Shown here: positions 28,201-35,420 of the stretch, piece after piece
How the letters are laid out: the number at the start of each line of letters is the position of its first letter
Numbering within the stretch: the first letter of the stretch is position 1
Source of the DNA: JAAXHH01 sp965225915
GTDB taxonomy: Bacteria > JAAXHH01
DNA: 64,000 nucleotides
Assembly (NCBI GenBank): GCA_965225915.1
Contig: OZ245326.1
Span: forward strand, 372,001 to 436,000
Reading direction: 5' to 3'
Notes under the pieces: generated by a model
What the model was told of the DNA's origin: nothing
Databases searched by the model: none
The model's input: only the letters and a program-made list of their open reading frames with translations
Program-made: the position numbers and the translations under genes

Positions 28201-28812
28201 AACGAGCAACCGGGACATATGTTCGTACCCGTCCGCGGCTTCCTCTATCTGTCCCATTCGAATCAGTGTTTCGTTCAACTCGACGAGCACGGCCAGATTG
28301 TCCGGTTCGTAGTCGAGCATGGTGCGCAATTCGTTCCGGGTGTCCACTTCCTGATGAGTGGGCCCTCTCATCCTTCTCATTTCCGTGAGGTACTTGTATC
28401 GGAGTACCACGTTGGACTCGTTGAAGCCGACCGCGTCGGCAAGAATGGACACGGCGCGTTCGCGATCTCCCCGCGCAGCCACGATATCGGACCGGATGGA
28501 AAGGACTTCTCCATCCTGCGGCGCGAGATCCACGGCCTCATTGATGGCCGCGGCGGCGGCCTCGAAATCTCGAAGCTTCAGAAGCGCCAGGGCCCGGTTC
28601 GCGTGACCGAGGGGTTCCCGAGGCACAAGCCGGGTCACCGCCACAAACGAATCTGCCGCTCCTTCGAAGTCGTTCCGGTAAAGGTAGGCCAGCCCAGTGT
28701 TCTTCTGCGAAAGGGCTTCCTCCCAATCATCGCGCGCAGGGGACGAATCACCGCATCCCACGAACAGGAACTCGGCCAGCAATATCCCAAATGCGCCAGT
28801 CGACATCCGCAT
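25234..28812 (-). CDS. TPR/FG-GAP (VCBS)/ASPIC-UnbV lipoprotein
   Basis: A 1192-aa exported protein. The N-terminus is a lipoprotein signal (LLAEFLFVGCGDSSP, Cys about 20). Residues about 35-240 are TPR-like helices (NTGLAYLYRNDFEGAADSF, GHANRALALLKLRDFEAAAA). About 300-690 hold FG-GAP/VCBS blades with calcium-type loops such as DVDGDGRLDLALV, DFDNDGDTDLLAAG, DFDHDGDLDILAS, DFDLDGAVDVIAL and DLDDDGDVDLALL. An ASPIC/UnbV domain follows (DVVRVIWSNGVPQNR, about 760), then a long C-terminal region starting GSCPSLYTWNGDRYEFVT. The whole resembles bacterial CRTAC1-like surface proteins of unknown role. The ATG at 28812 has GAGG upstream. Binding or adhesion is inference. Confidence 0.8.
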   Translation of the reverse strand: MRMSTGAFGILLAEFLFVGCGDSSPARDDWEEALSQKNTGLAYLYRNDFEGAADSFVAVTRLVPREPLGHANRALALLKLRDFEAAAAAINEAVDLAPQDGEVLSIRSDIVAARGDRERAVSILADAVGFNESNVVLRYKYLTEMRRMRGPTHQEVDTRNELRTMLDYEPDNLAVLVELNETLIRMGQIEEAADGYEHMSRLLVPVPDDVQTWLDRTLDALNRRDAAEAESSAGILGNLLVVDPAYRASRDRLGDPSQQSPPLYDFRSAPFDLAVSAADTLVDMKFVDAGDELMGGLLRAQGVWTDLAVADVDGDGRLDLALVSPDELFVVRNRVAGWETVSNPWSGEPADSIYRLSTGDFDNDGDTDLLAAGTGRYQVYHNTGDGTFVLAQTFDSTNGTNGSPSPVFVSRADFDHDGDLDILASDMEALRFYRHTEGGLFEEASALTGFDETDGGGSSAPPDGVSEAAGGVTDVASAQPLAWGDFDLDGAVDVIALFKDESHRLYRNVRQGRWVDWTDRFGGIRRGGAKTVVTADFNNDGALDVFLAGTGDDGCRVLWNDGGNRFDGESTPASFSNACGGLETFAARTVDFDNDGFIDLALAGAADPERAGLRLIRNLGNGRFEEPASLLPGLPSTVEDLETGDLDDDGDVDLALLSGGRVLVLRNDGGNANGWLNVQLAAALEGSGKNNFYGIGSTIEVNAEAHYQSVLVDAPITHIGLGKRDRADVVRVIWSNGVPQNRIEPESRTLIIEPQRLKGSCPSLYTWNGDRYEFVTHLMTRSAIGALTETGAPAFPDAANDYVKIRGDQLRKQDDRYVVRVVEELWDAVYMDKMELLVVDHPAETDIYVDEKYLPPPYPGLEIHTVTDPRLPVAARDHHGHDILPRLAARDSLYAGDFKLGDYQGVPELHSITLDLGDLKSAERIHLYLCGWIMPVEPSSNLALSQRRYAAVVPPYLETPDGEGQWRTVIPYTGFPSGEHKTIFIDLTDRFPADDYRVRLTTNLQLYWSEVFFTVDEPVRAERKITRLSPASADLHYRGYSREYRTASYGPFVRDYETLSAEPQWLPFEGFRTRYGDVTPLLRSSDDQYVIYSSGEEITVTFDAADLPEPPSGWERDFVLHTDGWLKEGDLNTATAATIEPLPFHGMDRYPYGLETHFPDSADHREFRDAYNTRWVSQEGFRQAMRLHGSGR

Positions 28813-28839
28813 GAAGCGTTACCTCAATTAAAGGGAGGA

Positions 28840-29586
28840 TCAATACCGGTTGATGGCCATCAGTTCGCTGCTTCCATTCCGCGCAATGCGTTTCACAGCG
28901 ATGGAAATCCGGTTTTCCCTGTCGAGTGCGTTCCAGTAGGTTTGCATGATCTCTTCCGGCCCGCCTTCCAGGTGCATAACCAGGGGATCGCCCGAGAATC
29001 CGGGCAACGGGTTTCCATCGCCCATGTAGGTCGTAAGGCACAGTCCCAGTCCGGGTGGCGGCTGGGAGGGACGGTAGGTCACGCGGTCGGTAAGATCGGG
29101 ATTGGTTGGATTCATCTTGAGTACATTCAGGGTGAAGGCAGGCGTTCCCGACAGTTCCAGCATGCCGCTTATACGAGGCGTGTAGTTCGGCGCATCAGGC
29201 TCCCGTTCCCTCGTGGCGAGGGCGGCGTCGAAGGTTCCGCCGCTCTTCAACGCGTCGTAAATGGTCTGCGACTGGTCACCATTGGAAACGATGTACATAC
29301 CGGGAAGTTCCAGCATGGCCGGATAGATGATCAGTTCCGGCGCTTCCACCCTGGAAGGGTCAACGGGTTCGGTCCAGAGTACAGGACCTTCGATTGTGAA
29401 CCGGCGGTTGCGGCTGTGCTCGCTGCGGCCCATGATCCAGTAAAGCATCAGCCATCCATCGTCGCAGGACGAACGTCCGATGACCAGTCCGCGGCCTGGA
29501 TAGCTATTCGAGGCGATATGTCGCTTGAAATTCTGTTCGGGGATCTGGATGTTGTGCATGGGGCGTTCTTGAACCGATCCATTCAT
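28840..29586 (-). CDS. PurO-type IMP cyclohydrolase family protein
   Basis: A 248-aa protein of the archaeal-type IMP cyclohydrolase family (Ntn-like fold). The diagnostic N-terminal stretch is YPGRGLVIGRSSCDDGW followed by LYWIMGRSEHSRNRRF near residue 40-56, matching the PurO hallmark of YPGRG and YWIMGRSxxSRNR. PurO closes the purine ring in the last step of IMP synthesis; most bacteria use PurH instead. The start at 29586 overlaps the stop of the AAA ATPase gene upstream by four bases (ATGA), implying coupled translation; an inner ATG at 29559 is an alternative. Whether it is a purine enzyme or serves with the ATPase is open. Confidence 0.75.
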   Translation of the reverse strand: MNGSVQERPMHNIQIPEQNFKRHIASNSYPGRGLVIGRSSCDDGWLMLYWIMGRSEHSRNRRFTIEGPVLWTEPVDPSRVEAPELIIYPAMLELPGMYIVSNGDQSQTIYDALKSGGTFDAALATREREPDAPNYTPRISGMLELSGTPAFTLNVLKMNPTNPDLTDRVTYRPSQPPPGLGLCLTTYMGDGNPLPGFSGDPLVMHLEGGPEEIMQTYWNALDRENRISIAVKRIARNGSSELMAINRY

Positions 29587-30737
29587 TCGAAGAGGTTCAA
29601 CTGATCCAAATTTTCGGCGTGGGTTCTTTCGAAGGTGACCTGGTCCCCGGTAGCGTCCCACTCCAAGAGGAAGAGCGCATCCCTCGCGTCTCCGGCCACC
29701 ACCGCTTCCGATCCTTCCAGCACGGGTTTCAGCATCAGCACCTCCTCTCGCTCGATATCGGGGTCGGACAACAGCGCCGCGCTGTGCGTGCTGATCAATA
29801 CCTGCCTCCCGGTATTCCGCTGCATCCGCATGATTAAAGCGGCAAGCCGGTTGACGATGCCCGTGTGCAGACAAAGTTCGGGTTCCTCCAGCATCAGGAG
29901 CGAATCTCCTTCGAGGAGCGCCCACAGCATGCCGATCAATCGCAATGTGCCGTCTGAGAACTGGTCCTCCCGCTGAAAACCCGCCCTGGGCCGCCAGTGC
30001 GCATACAGCGCCTGGAGATGGGGACGGCCCGTTTCCTGGTCCCGTATGAATTCGAGCTGCTCGAGTCGCGGTACGGCCACCTTCAGCACCTGCTCGATCC
30101 GGGACAGCCGGGCCCGTCGTGTTCGTTCGTGCTCCCGGGCGATCTTTTCCAGGAAATCCTGCCCGTAGGGATCGCCTTCGAGGGTCCGACCGCGAATCAG
30201 ATCCGTATGGCGGAGGAGGGGCGGCACCAGGTGGTGATAGGTGATCGTCTGAAAGAACCGGGCTAAATCCCGGTATTCCCTGTTGGCGGTGATCTGTTCC
30301 AGGTAGGTCTGCGTCAACCGCACAATGTCTTCGTGATCGTCCTCGTTCGGCCTGTCGAGAATGACGACCTCGTTCCTGCTCACTCTTTCGTACGTGATCA
30401 GCGTATGCCTGTTCCCACGGGCCTGCTGCTTGAGTCCGAGTTCGTAACGCCAGGTTTCTCGCCCGTTCACCGGGTCGGAAAATCTTACTTCGATGGCGAT
30501 ATCCGGATCCCTGCGCGCGGCGAGATTTCGGATCTTCGTCATGCCGCCCCGGTCCGCAACCGCCTTTTGCAGTCCTCCGCCCTCTATCTTCGTAATATCC
30601 CGAAGAAACCTGAACACGTCCATCAGGTTGGACTTCCCGGACGCGTTGGGACCGACGACGAACTGCCTGGATTGCAGATCGACATCAATCAGCGGGAAAT
30701 TTCGCCAGTTTCTGACTTTCAGGTGACTGACAAACAT
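29583..30737 (-). CDS. AAA family ATPase (RecF/AAA_21-like)
   Basis: A 384-aa ABC-type ATPase of the SMC/RecF/OLD lineage. It begins FVSHLKVRNWRNFPLIDVDL, has Walker A in VVGPNASGKSNLMDVF (about residue 28), an ABC-like signature FSDGTLRLIGML near 275, Walker B LLMLEEPELCLH near 293 and the switch His in ISTHSAALL. A long coiled or helical insertion (HERTRRARLSRIEQVLKV) splits the halves. There is no TOPRIM nuclease domain, unlike OLD proteins. It is translationally coupled to the PurO-like gene that follows. Such ATPases occur in repair and in phage-defence pairs; neither role is proven here. Confidence 0.85.
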   Translation of the reverse strand: MFVSHLKVRNWRNFPLIDVDLQSRQFVVGPNASGKSNLMDVFRFLRDITKIEGGGLQKAVADRGGMTKIRNLAARRDPDIAIEVRFSDPVNGRETWRYELGLKQQARGNRHTLITYERVSRNEVVILDRPNEDDHEDIVRLTQTYLEQITANREYRDLARFFQTITYHHLVPPLLRHTDLIRGRTLEGDPYGQDFLEKIAREHERTRRARLSRIEQVLKVAVPRLEQLEFIRDQETGRPHLQALYAHWRPRAGFQREDQFSDGTLRLIGMLWALLEGDSLLMLEEPELCLHTGIVNRLAALIMRMQRNTGRQVLISTHSAALLSDPDIEREEVLMLKPVLEGSEAVVAGDARDALFLLEWDATGDQVTFERTHAENLDQLNLFE

Positions 30738-30761
30738 GGGCGCTCCGGAAATCCGCGGTCA

Positions 30762-31952
30762 CTAGTCGAAGAAGCCTTCGTCGCCTTCCTGCAAATATGG
30801 CAGGGTCCTGTCCGGCACAAGGTCGACACCCAGACCGGGACTATCCCAGACATCGATGAAGCCGTCTTTCACGATCGGGTCCGGCAGGCCTTCCACGATG
30901 TCGTACCACCAGGCGGGGTTCCCGACTGGATATTCGAATGCGATGTAGTTGGACGGCATGGCGGCGGAGGCGTGAACCAGCGCGGCCAGGCCGATCAGGC
31001 CGTCGATGACGCCATGGGGCGCCATGAGCACGCCGTGGAGATCGGCGTATTCGGCGATCCACTTCAGCTCTGCGATGCCGCCCACGTCGGCCGGATCGGG
31101 TCCGACCACGTCCACGGCGCGTTTCTCGATCAGATCGACGAAATTCTCCCTCAGGTAGATCTGTTCCCCCGTGTGTATGGGCGTGGTCGTCTTCGACGTC
31201 ACCTCCCGGTACAGATCAGCCAGTACATAGGGCGTATAGTCGCCGGTTATCATGTCTTCCAGCCACATCACGTGCAGGTGTTCCACGGCCTTGGCCAGGC
31301 GCAGGGCGTCGGGCACGAGCATACCGGGACCGCAGTCGAGGGCCAACCCGACTTCATCCCCCAGCACCGACTTCATGGCTTCGATGCAGGCCACCAGGTG
31401 ATTCAGGCCTTTCTCGGTGAGTGGACCGCGATTGACGTGGTAGCCGTGGCTCTGCATATCGCCGTAGAAAAAGTCCGGCACCTGCGACGGCATGGCGCTG
31501 TGGAAGCTGATGCCCTGCTTGATGATGGTAAAACCTTCGGGCAGCGCCTTCATCCTGGCCATGTCCTCGGCGTAGTCATCCACGGTAGAGCCCTTCATGG
31601 GAAATCGTACTGCGCCGTTGTAGACCCGGACGCGGTCTCGCATCTTTCCGCCGAGCAACTTGTAGACGGGCAGGCCGGCGGACTTGCCGGCGATATCCCA
31701 GAGGGCCATTTCGATGGCGCTGACTGCGCTTCCCCATGGTTTGAAACTACCCAGACGGCGGATCCCAGCGATGACGCGGTTGACGTCCGTGGGATCCGCG
31801 CCAAGAATGTGATCCCGATAGAACAGAACATGGGGTTTCATGTAGGGTTTGGAGTTTTCGATCTCTCCCAGCCCATGAATCCCTTCGTCAGTCGTAATCC
31901 GAACCACGGGATTCTGGCCGATCACGGCGCATTTCAGGTCTGTAATCCTCAT
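30762..31952 (-). CDS. Enolase-superfamily sugar-acid dehydratase (MR/MLE type)
   Basis: A 396-aa mandelate racemase/muconate lactonising enzyme relative that abstracts the alpha proton of a carboxylate sugar and eliminates water. The acidic metal ligands are in LALDCGPGM (about residue 210), MWLEDMITGD (about 236) and IHTGEQIYL (about 262); the general-base region is MAPHGVIDGL (about 312). This pattern fits galactonate/mannonate/RspA-like dehydratases rather than muconate cycloisomerases. Its ATG overlaps the stop of the PhyH gene by four bases, so the two are co-translated. The substrate is probably an aldonate or uronate derivative. Confidence 0.85.
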   Translation of the reverse strand: MRITDLKCAVIGQNPVVRITTDEGIHGLGEIENSKPYMKPHVLFYRDHILGADPTDVNRVIAGIRRLGSFKPWGSAVSAIEMALWDIAGKSAGLPVYKLLGGKMRDRVRVYNGAVRFPMKGSTVDDYAEDMARMKALPEGFTIIKQGISFHSAMPSQVPDFFYGDMQSHGYHVNRGPLTEKGLNHLVACIEAMKSVLGDEVGLALDCGPGMLVPDALRLAKAVEHLHVMWLEDMITGDYTPYVLADLYREVTSKTTTPIHTGEQIYLRENFVDLIEKRAVDVVGPDPADVGGIAELKWIAEYADLHGVLMAPHGVIDGLIGLAALVHASAAMPSNYIAFEYPVGNPAWWYDIVEGLPDPIVKDGFIDVWDSPGLGVDLVPDRTLPYLQEGDEGFFD

Positions 31953-32854
31953 TTCGAACTCCTGGATTGCTGCACGTGACTCGCCGATTCCGGCGTATGT
32001 CCCGCCTTGTCCTGATCCTTTGGTTTGCCTGGTCCACCTGGTCCGCGCAGTTCAGCCAGCAGCCTGTCTACGACTTTCTTGGATCCCTGGAATCCACCCT
32101 GAAGCTTCATTTCATATGTGCATTCTGACAACTGGTCCTTGTGTTCTTCCTTGGGACCCGTACCGGGTGACCAAGACGCGTAGGACGTGCAATAGCGCTG
32201 GAACATGGTGCACCGCGGTGGATCGTGATAGGGCCAGGGAAGCGCACCGTGGCAGAGCGCCTCGGTGAAAATGACGGCGTCCCCGGCGTTGATGGGTACG
32301 TTGACGACCAAAGGAGGACCGGAGCGGATGTTTATGTGGTCGGGTCGTTCGAAATAGGACTTGTGGCTTCCCGGTATGCAAACAAATCCGGCGCCATCGG
32401 GCACATCCACTAGGGATATGGCCGCATTGATAAAGGTTGCGAAAACTTCGCCTTCCGCAGCCTGGTAATCATTGGCCGGGTTCCTCCACGCTCCGAAGGC
32501 GCCACCGTGCAGCGTGATCTCGTCGCTGCCCGGACGGTTCACCGTGAGGGCGGACAACAGATGCTGTGGCCGCTCCCGGGTCAGGGCGAGCACGACCCGC
32601 ATGATCGGCAGGTTGAGGATCAACCGGTCGAAAACCGGGTCGGCGTACTCGGTGTGGAGAATGGCCCGTGCCGCGTCAGGGTTTTTCCCCGGGGCGTCGT
32701 ATGAACAGAGCGGCGGCGGCAGTTCCTCCTCGTCCATCCCGTGCCACTCGTTACACCGTGCGAGCATGTGATCCAGGTCTTCCTTCGTCACGACCTGTCG
32801 AAGTACGAGAAATCCGTGTAGATCAAAAAGCCACTTTTCTTCGTCTGTAAGCAT
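31949..32854 (-). CDS. Phytanoyl-CoA dioxygenase (PhyH) family protein
   Basis: A 301-aa protein of the Fe(II)/2-oxoglutarate PhyH family. The C-terminal iron His is in FTEALCHGALPW (about residue 198) and the 2-oxoglutarate-binding Arg probably in PPRCTMFQRY. The usual proximal HxD motif is not seen; the aligned segment reads ITLHGGAFGAW (about 130), giving His-Gly-Gly. GFVCIPGSHKSYF is the conserved strand before the distal His. Members hydroxylate small molecules, osmolytes or acyl groups. It is coupled to the dehydratase that follows. The last 40 residues are a low-complexity hydrophilic tail. Confidence 0.8.
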   Translation of the reverse strand: MLTDEEKWLFDLHGFLVLRQVVTKEDLDHMLARCNEWHGMDEEELPPPLCSYDAPGKNPDAARAILHTEYADPVFDRLILNLPIMRVVLALTRERPQHLLSALTVNRPGSDEITLHGGAFGAWRNPANDYQAAEGEVFATFINAAISLVDVPDGAGFVCIPGSHKSYFERPDHINIRSGPPLVVNVPINAGDAVIFTEALCHGALPWPYHDPPRCTMFQRYCTSYASWSPGTGPKEEHKDQLSECTYEMKLQGGFQGSKKVVDRLLAELRGPGGPGKPKDQDKAGHTPESASHVQQSRSSK

Positions 32855-32895
32855 GGGCGTTCCTGTTGGCTTAGAGTGCTCGGTGTAGTGCGGGG

Positions 32896-32934
32896 CCCGG
32901 CGGGAGGACTTCTAATGAGGATCCCGGCGGGAGG
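32896..32934. repeat. Direct repeat upstream of the PhyH gene
   Basis: CCCGGCGGGAGG occurs at 32896-32907 and again at 32923-32934, 27 bases apart centre to centre, in the gap between the alanine aminotransferase stop and the PhyH start on the minus strand. Each copy is also partly self-complementary. It may be an operator or just the remains of a duplicated ribosome-site region. Confidence 0.4.
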
Positions 32935-32976
32935 TCCTTTCAACCTTACATTAATTTACCAGGCTATATGCGCCAG

Positions 32977-34461
32977 TCAATTCACATACTCGTTGTGGAA
33001 ATCAATCCACGCCGGAAGGACTTCCTCGATGATGTCCCTAGGTGGAAGAAAGGCGATCCGCAGGTGACTCGTGCCGGGCTTCTGCCCGAATCCCTGGCCG
33101 TTGACCGTGACCAGTCCGGTACGTTCCAACAATCGCATGCAGTAGTCGAAATCGTTCGTCCCGTCCGGCAATTTGTCGAGTCGAGGAAACAGGTACATCG
33201 CGCCGGTCCGGCCGAAACAGGATACGCCGCCCATGTGGTCGAATCCTGCCCGGATCATGTCCGCCTTGTCGTGGAGGTCCTCGAGAATGCGCCGACGCTC
33301 GTTCGTGAATCGACGATAGGGCTCGGAGTTCTCGGGCGGGGGATTGACCAGCAGATATATCATCAACTGCCCGACCGTATTCGAACAAATATTGACCGAC
33401 GCCTGCTTGAACACGAGGTCCGTAAACGAAATGTCCGTATCCTTTACGCGCGGCGCGTTTCTGATTTCGAGGTACCCGCCGCGGTGTCCGCACTCGCCGT
33501 AGAAACCCTTCGAAGTACTGTGCACGCTGAACAACGGCACCTCGTCTCCACCGAGTACCCTGGCGAAGGAGACGAATCCGGCTTCATACACGTTTTCCTG
33601 GTATACTTCGTCGGTGATGATGGCCAGTCCGTTTTCCCCGGCAAAGGCGATGACCTCCTGGATGGTTTCTTCGTCGAGTACCGCACCAGTAGGATTTCCA
33701 GGATTGATAACCACGATGGCCTTCACATTTACACCACGCGACCGGGCTTTTTCAATAGAGGATTCGAGTACGGTCCGGTCGGTGGTCCAGCCGGCCTCTT
33801 CCTCGAGAAAATAGTCGACCTGCGCGCCGCCGCAGCGCTTGATGGCCGCGGAGTAGAGCGGATACTGCGGGATAGGAATCATGATTCCGTCGTTTTCATC
33901 GTCGATCAACAGGTCGATTACGTACCGGACCCCTTCACTGGCCCCGTTGGTGATGAATACCTGGTCCGGCCGGGAACGCTGGCCGTGCAGGTCGTCCGCT
34001 CCGTCCCTGCGGTCGATGAAGTTGGCCACGGCTTCCCGGATGAACTGCGGTCCGCTGCTCTCCGAATAAGCGCCCATGCCGGTTTCCATCTTTGCCAGGA
34101 AGCGCTCGCTCACGTCAAGCACATAGTCGGAATGGAATTCGGCCTCGTCCACGCCATTGAGCGAACCACCGTTGAACAGAGCCTTTAGTCGCCTTTCACG
34201 TCCAATCCGCACGGGGTGCTCAACCAGGCTCAACACCTCCCGGTAAAAAGATATAGGCTGCTGACCAAGGGCCTGGGGATTCCCAATGTTGCACGGTATG
34301 ATCGAATGGCCCGATTTCTTCAACTCGGCAGCCCGCTGGGGAATCGGACCCCGCACGGCATACTCCATCTCGAGTATTCTGCGGTTGACCGCCATGTCCC
34401 AGGACCTGTTCGAGTTCATAGTCGCCTTCTCCGAAGTCCGTTTGTCAGGTATAACAATCAT
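32977..34461 (-). CDS. Eukaryotic-type alanine aminotransferase
   Basis: A 494-aa PLP class I/II aminotransferase that by its motifs groups with plant and animal alanine aminotransferase (GPT): VEYAVRGP-like MEYAVRGPIPQRAAEL (about 32), NIGNPQALGQQPISFYR, PIPQYPLYSAAI (about 195), VVINPGNPTGAVLDEE, ITDEVYQENVY and the Schiff-base loop VHSTSKGFYGECGHRGGY (Lys about 322). It interconverts alanine and 2-oxoglutarate with pyruvate and glutamate. Two starts are plausible: 34461 (GAGGAA upstream) and 34419 (GGAGAAGG upstream); the family core begins after both. It is separated from the PhyH gene by 122 bp and borders the accessory island. Confidence 0.88.
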   Translation of the reverse strand: MIVIPDKRTSEKATMNSNRSWDMAVNRRILEMEYAVRGPIPQRAAELKKSGHSIIPCNIGNPQALGQQPISFYREVLSLVEHPVRIGRERRLKALFNGGSLNGVDEAEFHSDYVLDVSERFLAKMETGMGAYSESSGPQFIREAVANFIDRRDGADDLHGQRSRPDQVFITNGASEGVRYVIDLLIDDENDGIMIPIPQYPLYSAAIKRCGGAQVDYFLEEEAGWTTDRTVLESSIEKARSRGVNVKAIVVINPGNPTGAVLDEETIQEVIAFAGENGLAIITDEVYQENVYEAGFVSFARVLGGDEVPLFSVHSTSKGFYGECGHRGGYLEIRNAPRVKDTDISFTDLVFKQASVNICSNTVGQLMIYLLVNPPPENSEPYRRFTNERRRILEDLHDKADMIRAGFDHMGGVSCFGRTGAMYLFPRLDKLPDGTNDFDYCMRLLERTGLVTVNGQGFGQKPGTSHLRIAFLPPRDIIEEVLPAWIDFHNEYVN

Positions 34462-35069
34462 CTTGGTATATTCCTCAATGCCGCAGTCTGTTTACCGGGA
34501 TCTCCACCAATTTACACCGATTTACGGGGAAATACAATAGCCGTGCAGGATTGACTAGAGTTCAAGTTTGTCTTCGAATCCCGGTCGCTTGCTATATGTT
34601 ACCTGACCGGTGCAGTTAAGTGCCTCAAAGGGAGGAAGGGTATCCCTTCGGGCTCCAACGCAAAGATCAGAATCTCGTACGTCCACCAATGACCATTCCG
34701 GCTTTTCTGTCTGTTTCAAGAAACATCGACTAACGGACCAAACCGCGAGGCCTTTCGCCATAACCAAGACTGACTAAAAGAAAGGCCTCACGCCATGACT
34801 TCGAAGACGCGCCAATGAAAGGTTTGGTTCCTGCGCAGGGGATTTAGCTGGAAAGTCTATTTAGCTGCAAATAGCACACAACACCGAAATTGTGCGTTAA
34901 ATACTGTGCATTATATTTCATTACATTGCATTATCAGGTTGATTTGCAGCGCGTTTATAGTTAGTTACTAAACGACCCGCGACATCTTTTCCTCAATAAA
35001 TTTCCAATTCTAACTATCATCTGAAACCTTGGTTAATTCTAACTCCGATGGCACCTTCCACCGATCATT
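34462..35069. other. Gene-free AT-rich stretch at the island edge
   Basis: No reading frame here shows any family motif. The stretch holds the presumed promoter of the alanine aminotransferase gene (near 34470-34560), a hairpin at 34747-34789, short direct repeats (ATTTAGCTG twice near 34845-34865) and a noticeably AT-rich section from about 34850 to 35035. I see no tRNA or recognisable IS terminus, although the base composition differs from the flanking chromosome. Confidence 0.5.
34747..34789. repeat. Inverted repeat in the intergenic stretch
   Basis: GAGGCCTTTC (34747-34756) and its perfect complement (34780-34789) enclose a 23-nt loop. There is no downstream T-run on the plus strand. It could be a weak terminator or the footprint of an excised element. 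Confidence 0.45.
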
Positions 35070-35420
35070 TATGGTAGTGGAATCTCACGGGTCAGTCCAA
35101 CGTGGTGTTAGGTCAGAAGGGAAACCCGAAAGTGGTCCTAGGCGCTCGTACCACGTTCTGACACAGTGCGACATGGGAGTGGATTCAGGTATAGGGTATA
35201 GTCGAATTGAGCAACAGCTTCTCTCCTTTTGAATCATTCACTCGTAATGGTTGGCCAATATTACCGAAACAGGTTTCTCATGAAACGCACCTCCTTTACC
35301 TCGTTACAATCGAAAGAGAGCTAGAGAGTGCTCCGAGTATCCCGGTTCGCCTTACCGTTTGTTTTTGGCCTGACTTTGGTGGCGCTGGTCTCGTGTGGGC
35401 AAGGTAGTCCGACAAAACCG
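35070..35420 (+). repeat. Leader and signal-peptide module, copy A
   Basis: This stretch recurs at 47148-47420. Matching blocks include GTGGTGTT-GG and GAAGGGAAACCCGA, GCACGT/GCTCGT-like sequence with CACGTTCTGACAC and GTGCGAC, and then AACGCACCTCC followed by coding for a lipoprotein signal peptide. Copy A has about 90 extra bases (roughly 35190-35280) before the AACGCACCTCC block. It therefore covers the 5' leader plus the first codons of a lipoprotein gene and is likely a duplicated expression module. Confidence 0.75.

Noticed and set aside
28036..29604. 522-aa plus-strand frame spanning two minus-strand genes
   Set aside because: It runs antisense across both the FG-GAP gene and the PurO-like gene, whose domains are clear; composition is typical of a shadow frame.
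30333..31979. 548-aa plus-strand frame opposite the ATPase and dehydratase genes
   Set aside because: His/Val/Gly-rich antisense translation without motifs; the opposite genes have intact catalytic residues.
34560..34600. TTCGAATCCCGG, similar to a tRNA T-loop
   Set aside because: The bases on both sides cannot form the 5-bp T-stem and no anticodon or D arm precedes it.
35286..35300. CACCTCCTTTAC resembling the 16S rRNA 3' end (anti-Shine-Dalgarno)
   Set aside because: The surrounding bases do not match helix 44 or 45 of 16S rRNA, and in the second copy the same stretch is in frame with the lipoprotein (RTSF), so it is better explained as coding.
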